From assembly GCA_016302505.1 (NCBI GenBank), contig JAEDNL010000008.1, forward strand, positions 1 through 34,662: a DNA stretch of 34,662 nucleotides, in the 5' to 3' direction. Each line of letters opens with the position of its first letter. Position 1 is the stretch's first letter. Both the position numbers and the translations under genes were made by a program. Positions 32,247 through 34,662 of this stretch are shown piece after piece. The notes under the pieces are model-generated. The model was not told the origin of the DNA. It made no database searches and saw only the letters and a program-made list of their open reading frames with translations. The DNA is from Bacilli bacterium. Lineage in GTDB: Bacteria > Bacillota_I > Bacilli_A > RF39 > UBA660.

Positions 32247-33836
32247 CTACTCATTAAAGATATCAGGTAAATCATTTTCAAGTAATACATATGTATTCCC
32301 ATCGCATAGTTTTCTCATTAATGGAAATGCATCTTTAACATCATTTAATATATGAATTTTTTTATCACTATATTTTTCTTTATGAAGTCCATCTAATATT
32401 GGCTTTGTTTGTTGTTCACCAATAAGAATAACCTCATCACATACTTTAGCAATATGACGACCAAACTCCATATTAGTGCTATATTCTTCACTACCTAGTT
32501 CTATCATACCAGGTGTTACTATTATCTTTTTACCTTCCATTAGATTTAAAACATCTATAGCCATACTAGAACCAACTGGATTAGAATTATAAGCGTCATC
32601 AATTATATTAATATTGCCATATTTTTTAAGTTCTAATCGATGTTCAATTGTTTTAATTCTCTTAACACCAATTTGTATTTGTTCAATAGTCATTCCTAAA
32701 TTATATGCAAGAAGAATTGCCTGTGATATATTATATATATTAGCAAGACCTAGTAGTTTTGTTTCAAATTCAAATTCTTTTTTTATATCTTTAAATTTAC
32801 AAATAAACTTAGTTCCATTATTTGATACTTTAATTTTACTTATATATAAATCAGAATCTTTATCTTTTGTAGATACCCATTTAACAATACATTTACTCTT
32901 TATTTTATATTTTATTTGATATTCATCATCTTTATTTAATATAGCAAGACCATCACTTGGTAATGATTCTATTAACTCAAATTTTGCTTTTTGAATATTT
33001 TCACGAGATTTGAAACTTTCTAAATGAGCAGTACCTATCGTAGTTAAAATAGCATATTTAGGTTTAATAAATTCAGCCTTTTCTTTTATTTCTCCTCTCT
33101 TAAAAGCACCCATTTCAGCAATAAATACTTCACTAAATTTATCCATATAATTATTAATAGCGTTAAATAACCCATACATTGTATTAAAACTTTTAGGAGT
33201 TGCAAAAGAATTATATTTAACATTCAAAATATCATTTAAAGCATTCTTAGTACTAGTCTTACCATAACTTCCTGTAATACCAATCTTTTTCAAATTTGAC
33301 ACTGACATTATTTTATCTTTAGCAATTTTTTTATAATGTAAAAATACTAATTTTTCGATAGGCTTATTAATAATATTAGCAATAAGTACCATAAAATAAT
33401 TAAAATATACCAGTAATCCAACATAAATGTAATAACCATATATTCTAGAATCTACAAAATAATATAAAATAGGCATTATAGCTATTAAATATAATATTAT
33501 TAATGTTACATATAATCTTTTTATCCTTTTAGTTATAACCAAAGGTTTTTTAGTTTGTTCTTTTTTTAATTTATAATTATTAATTAATATTGCTAATAGG
33601 TAGAATAATGTGAAAACTATTACTGAAGCATTAAAACTAATAAATTTAAATAATCCAAAAAACACAAATAAAATATCGAATGTAATAAACACTTTATCAA
33701 TATTATCTAGTATCCATTTAAAATATCTGTTCCCATCATTATACCAATTTTGTTGAAGCATATGCATAGCTTTTTTACTTTTATAAATTATGTATATAAA
33801 ATATGGTATTAATGATAATATAAAATACGTTTTCAA
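32247..33836 (-). CDS. MurF-type ligase with N-terminal membrane domain
   Basis: Mur ligase of 529 residues. Its N-terminal 160 residues hold about five membrane helices (near 1-18, 50-68, 70-86, 108-127 and 134-154), replacing the soluble substrate-binding domain of ordinary MurF. Then come a P-loop GSYGKTST (189-196), NTMYGLFNAINNYM, EMGAFKRGEI, TTIGTAHLESF, DDAYNSNP, VTPGMIELG and the terminal VLLENDLPD. These are the ATP and product motifs of MurF, which adds D-Ala-D-Ala to the UDP-MurNAc-tripeptide. The start is TTG with a GGTGAG site. Neighbours ddl and a hydrolase support a wall role. Whether this is the cell's only MurF is unknown. Confidence 0.88.
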   Translation of the reverse strand: MKTYFILSLIPYFIYIIYKSKKAMHMLQQNWYNDGNRYFKWILDNIDKVFITFDILFVFFGLFKFISFNASVIVFTLFYLLAILINNYKLKKEQTKKPLVITKRIKRLYVTLIILYLIAIMPILYYFVDSRIYGYYIYVGLLVYFNYFMVLIANIINKPIEKLVFLHYKKIAKDKIMSVSNLKKIGITGSYGKTSTKNALNDILNVKYNSFATPKSFNTMYGLFNAINNYMDKFSEVFIAEMGAFKRGEIKEKAEFIKPKYAILTTIGTAHLESFKSRENIQKAKFELIESLPSDGLAILNKDDEYQIKYKIKSKCIVKWVSTKDKDSDLYISKIKVSNNGTKFICKFKDIKKEFEFETKLLGLANIYNISQAILLAYNLGMTIEQIQIGVKRIKTIEHRLELKKYGNINIIDDAYNSNPVGSSMAIDVLNLMEGKKIIVTPGMIELGSEEYSTNMEFGRHIAKVCDEVILIGEQQTKPILDGLHKEKYSDKKIHILNDVKDAFPLMRKLCDGNTYVLLENDLPDIFNE

Positions 33837-33838
33837 AT

Positions 33839-34579
33839 TTACTCACCACTTTCTATAAAACTTCTAAGAACATTTATTGTTTGATTTAACCTTTCTAAGT
33901 ATGCATAATGAGTACATCCCTCATATACTACTAATCCAGAATTAGGAATCAATTTTTCAAGTTCTTTTCCATCTTCTAATGATACTTGTTTATCTAATGT
34001 ACCCCATATTAATAGTGTTGGACATTTGATTTTAGAAACATCCTTGCTTATATCAGTATTTACATGTTCAACTAAAATAGTTCTCATCATTTCACTTGCT
34101 TTTTTATAATCAGTAGAGCCAATATTTTTTTTGGCAAAACTTTCCAGTTTATTTAATAAAGGAACTTTTTTAGCAAATTTCAATAATTTTAATTTTAGAC
34201 TTTCTTTTTTAATATTCTTCTTGAATGGACTAGCTAATAAAACTATTTTATCAGTTTTATATTTAGTCGCATAAACCAATGATATTTTTCCTCCAAAAGA
34301 ATGACCTATTAAAATAGGATTTTTTATTTTTTCTTTTGTTAATAATTTGTTAACCATTTCAGCATAGTCATATATAGTATATAACTCTTTTGGCTCTTCA
34401 CTATCACCAAAACCAGGTAAATCTATTATTATACAATTGTATTTTTTTAAAAATGGTTTTGCTATAGGCATCATCATTTGTATATTTTGACCCCAGCCAT
34501 GTAAAAAAACTAAATTTACTTTAGAATTATTATTATAATATTCATAGTTTACATTACTATTTTTATAATTAAACTTCAT
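33839..34579 (-). CDS. Alpha/beta hydrolase
   Basis: Hydrolase of 246 residues with oxyanion motif FLHGWGQN (25-32), nucleophile elbow GHSFGG (92-97, Ser94), an Asp in LLIWGTLDKQVS and a final His in EGCTHYAYLER. No signal peptide, so cytosolic. The substrate is unknown. It is the first gene of the operon with the MurF-like ligase (two bases away) and ddl. The start has a GGTGA site about 5 bases upstream. Confidence 0.9.
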   Translation of the reverse strand: MKFNYKNSNVNYEYYNNNSKVNLVFLHGWGQNIQMMMPIAKPFLKKYNCIIIDLPGFGDSEEPKELYTIYDYAEMVNKLLTKEKIKNPILIGHSFGGKISLVYATKYKTDKIVLLASPFKKNIKKESLKLKLLKFAKKVPLLNKLESFAKKNIGSTDYKKASEMMRTILVEHVNTDISKDVSKIKCPTLLIWGTLDKQVSLEDGKELEKLIPNSGLVVYEGCTHYAYLERLNQTINVLRSFIESGE

Positions 34580-34595
34580 TTAATTCACCATATTA

Positions 34596-34604
34596 ATTAT
34601 AGCA
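34596..34604 (-). promoter_or_regulatory. Extended -10 promoter of the hydrolase-murF-ddl operon
   Basis: On the minus strand TGCTATAAT, a perfect -10 with the TGn extension, about 16 bases before the hydrolase start. The -35 is poor, as is usual with extended -10 promoters. Confidence 0.65.
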
Positions 34605-34662
34605 TATCGTCTATCTTTTTAATATAATTATGCATTTTACTTTACATAAAAAGACTACTCTT

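Noticed and set aside
1..34662. Use of genetic code 4 (TGA as Trp), as in Mollicutes
   Set aside because: Genes end at TGA where the next gene starts (544-546, 28166-28168), and conserved tryptophans are TGG.
34648..34662. Half of a terminator at the right edge
   Set aside because: AAAAAGACTACTCTT could be one arm of a hairpin for a minus-strand gene to the right, but the other arm is outside the window.
1..34662. Mobile elements, prophage genes or CRISPR arrays
   Set aside because: No transposase, integrase, phage structural gene, long direct repeat series or cas gene was seen; the many short A/T repeats are base-composition effects.

Overview
The window is very AT-rich chromosomal DNA from a low-GC, walled, Gram-positive-type bacterium (Bacillota). 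Signs are strong AGGAGG-type ribosome sites, spore-coat genes (cotJ and cotF types), a class B sortase, CIRCE-type heat-shock control and FeoAB. TGA is used as a stop (for example at 544-546) and tryptophan is TGG, so code 4 of the wall-less Mollicutes does not apply. A class A PBP, MurI, Ddl and a MurF-type ligase show that peptidoglycan is made. An uncultured gut-type lineage of Bacilli/Erysipelotrichia is my guess, but taxonomy cannot be settled from the sequence alone.

Layout: 1-1079 (+) two tandem Tim44-like/zinc-ribbon proteins; 1111-3964 (-) phosphoketolase and TsaE; 4052-5153 (+) a spore-coat operon with a fused CotJA-CotJB gene and CotJC, behind a sigma-E-like promoter; 5166-6744 (-) an ABC transporter pair; 6916-7878 (-) a stand-alone ClpB-D1-like AAA+ ATPase; 7980-8055 tRNA-Asn; 8092-10282 (-) feoAB; 10351-10730 (+) a small conserved gene broken by a one-base frameshift; 10727-12549 (-) a HAAS-type membrane protein and a secreted nuclease; 12588-13105 (-) a CotF-type coat operon; 13170-13638 (+) hsp20 under a CIRCE-like operator; 13668-18136 (-) parA-parB-DUF951-abgT-ychF, a gene order typical of the origin region; 18267-22373 (-) an operon of E2-like acyltransferase, acyl-CoA synthetase and FAD protein with a decayed fragment at its end; 22443-24408 (-) a Ca2+/Na+ exchanger and a lipid kinase; 24548-27515 (+) PBP1A and sortase B; 27522-28876 (-) a ZIP transporter and a pseudouridine synthase; 28961-29677 (+) sirtuin; 29684-30202 (-) a small membrane protein; 30323-31036 (+) murI; 31044-34579 (-) hydrolase, MurF-like ligase and Ddl.

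Functional themes: cell-wall synthesis and anchoring (PBP1A, sortase B, MurI, Ddl, MurF-like), spore coat (two loci), chromosome segregation (ParAB), metal and ion traffic (FeoAB, ZIP, CaCA exchanger) and carbon/acyl metabolism (phosphoketolase, acyl-CoA synthetase). Genes are tightly packed, many overlap by 1-23 bases, and many intrinsic terminators fold directly over stop codons. No phage, insertion sequence or CRISPR array is visible. The most unusual items are the AAA+ protein with an altered pore loop, the CotJA-CotJB fusion, the membrane-anchored MurF-like ligase, the E2-like protein lacking the catalytic histidine, a sortase with Lys where Arg is expected, and several promoters placed so that the mRNA would start at the ATG.
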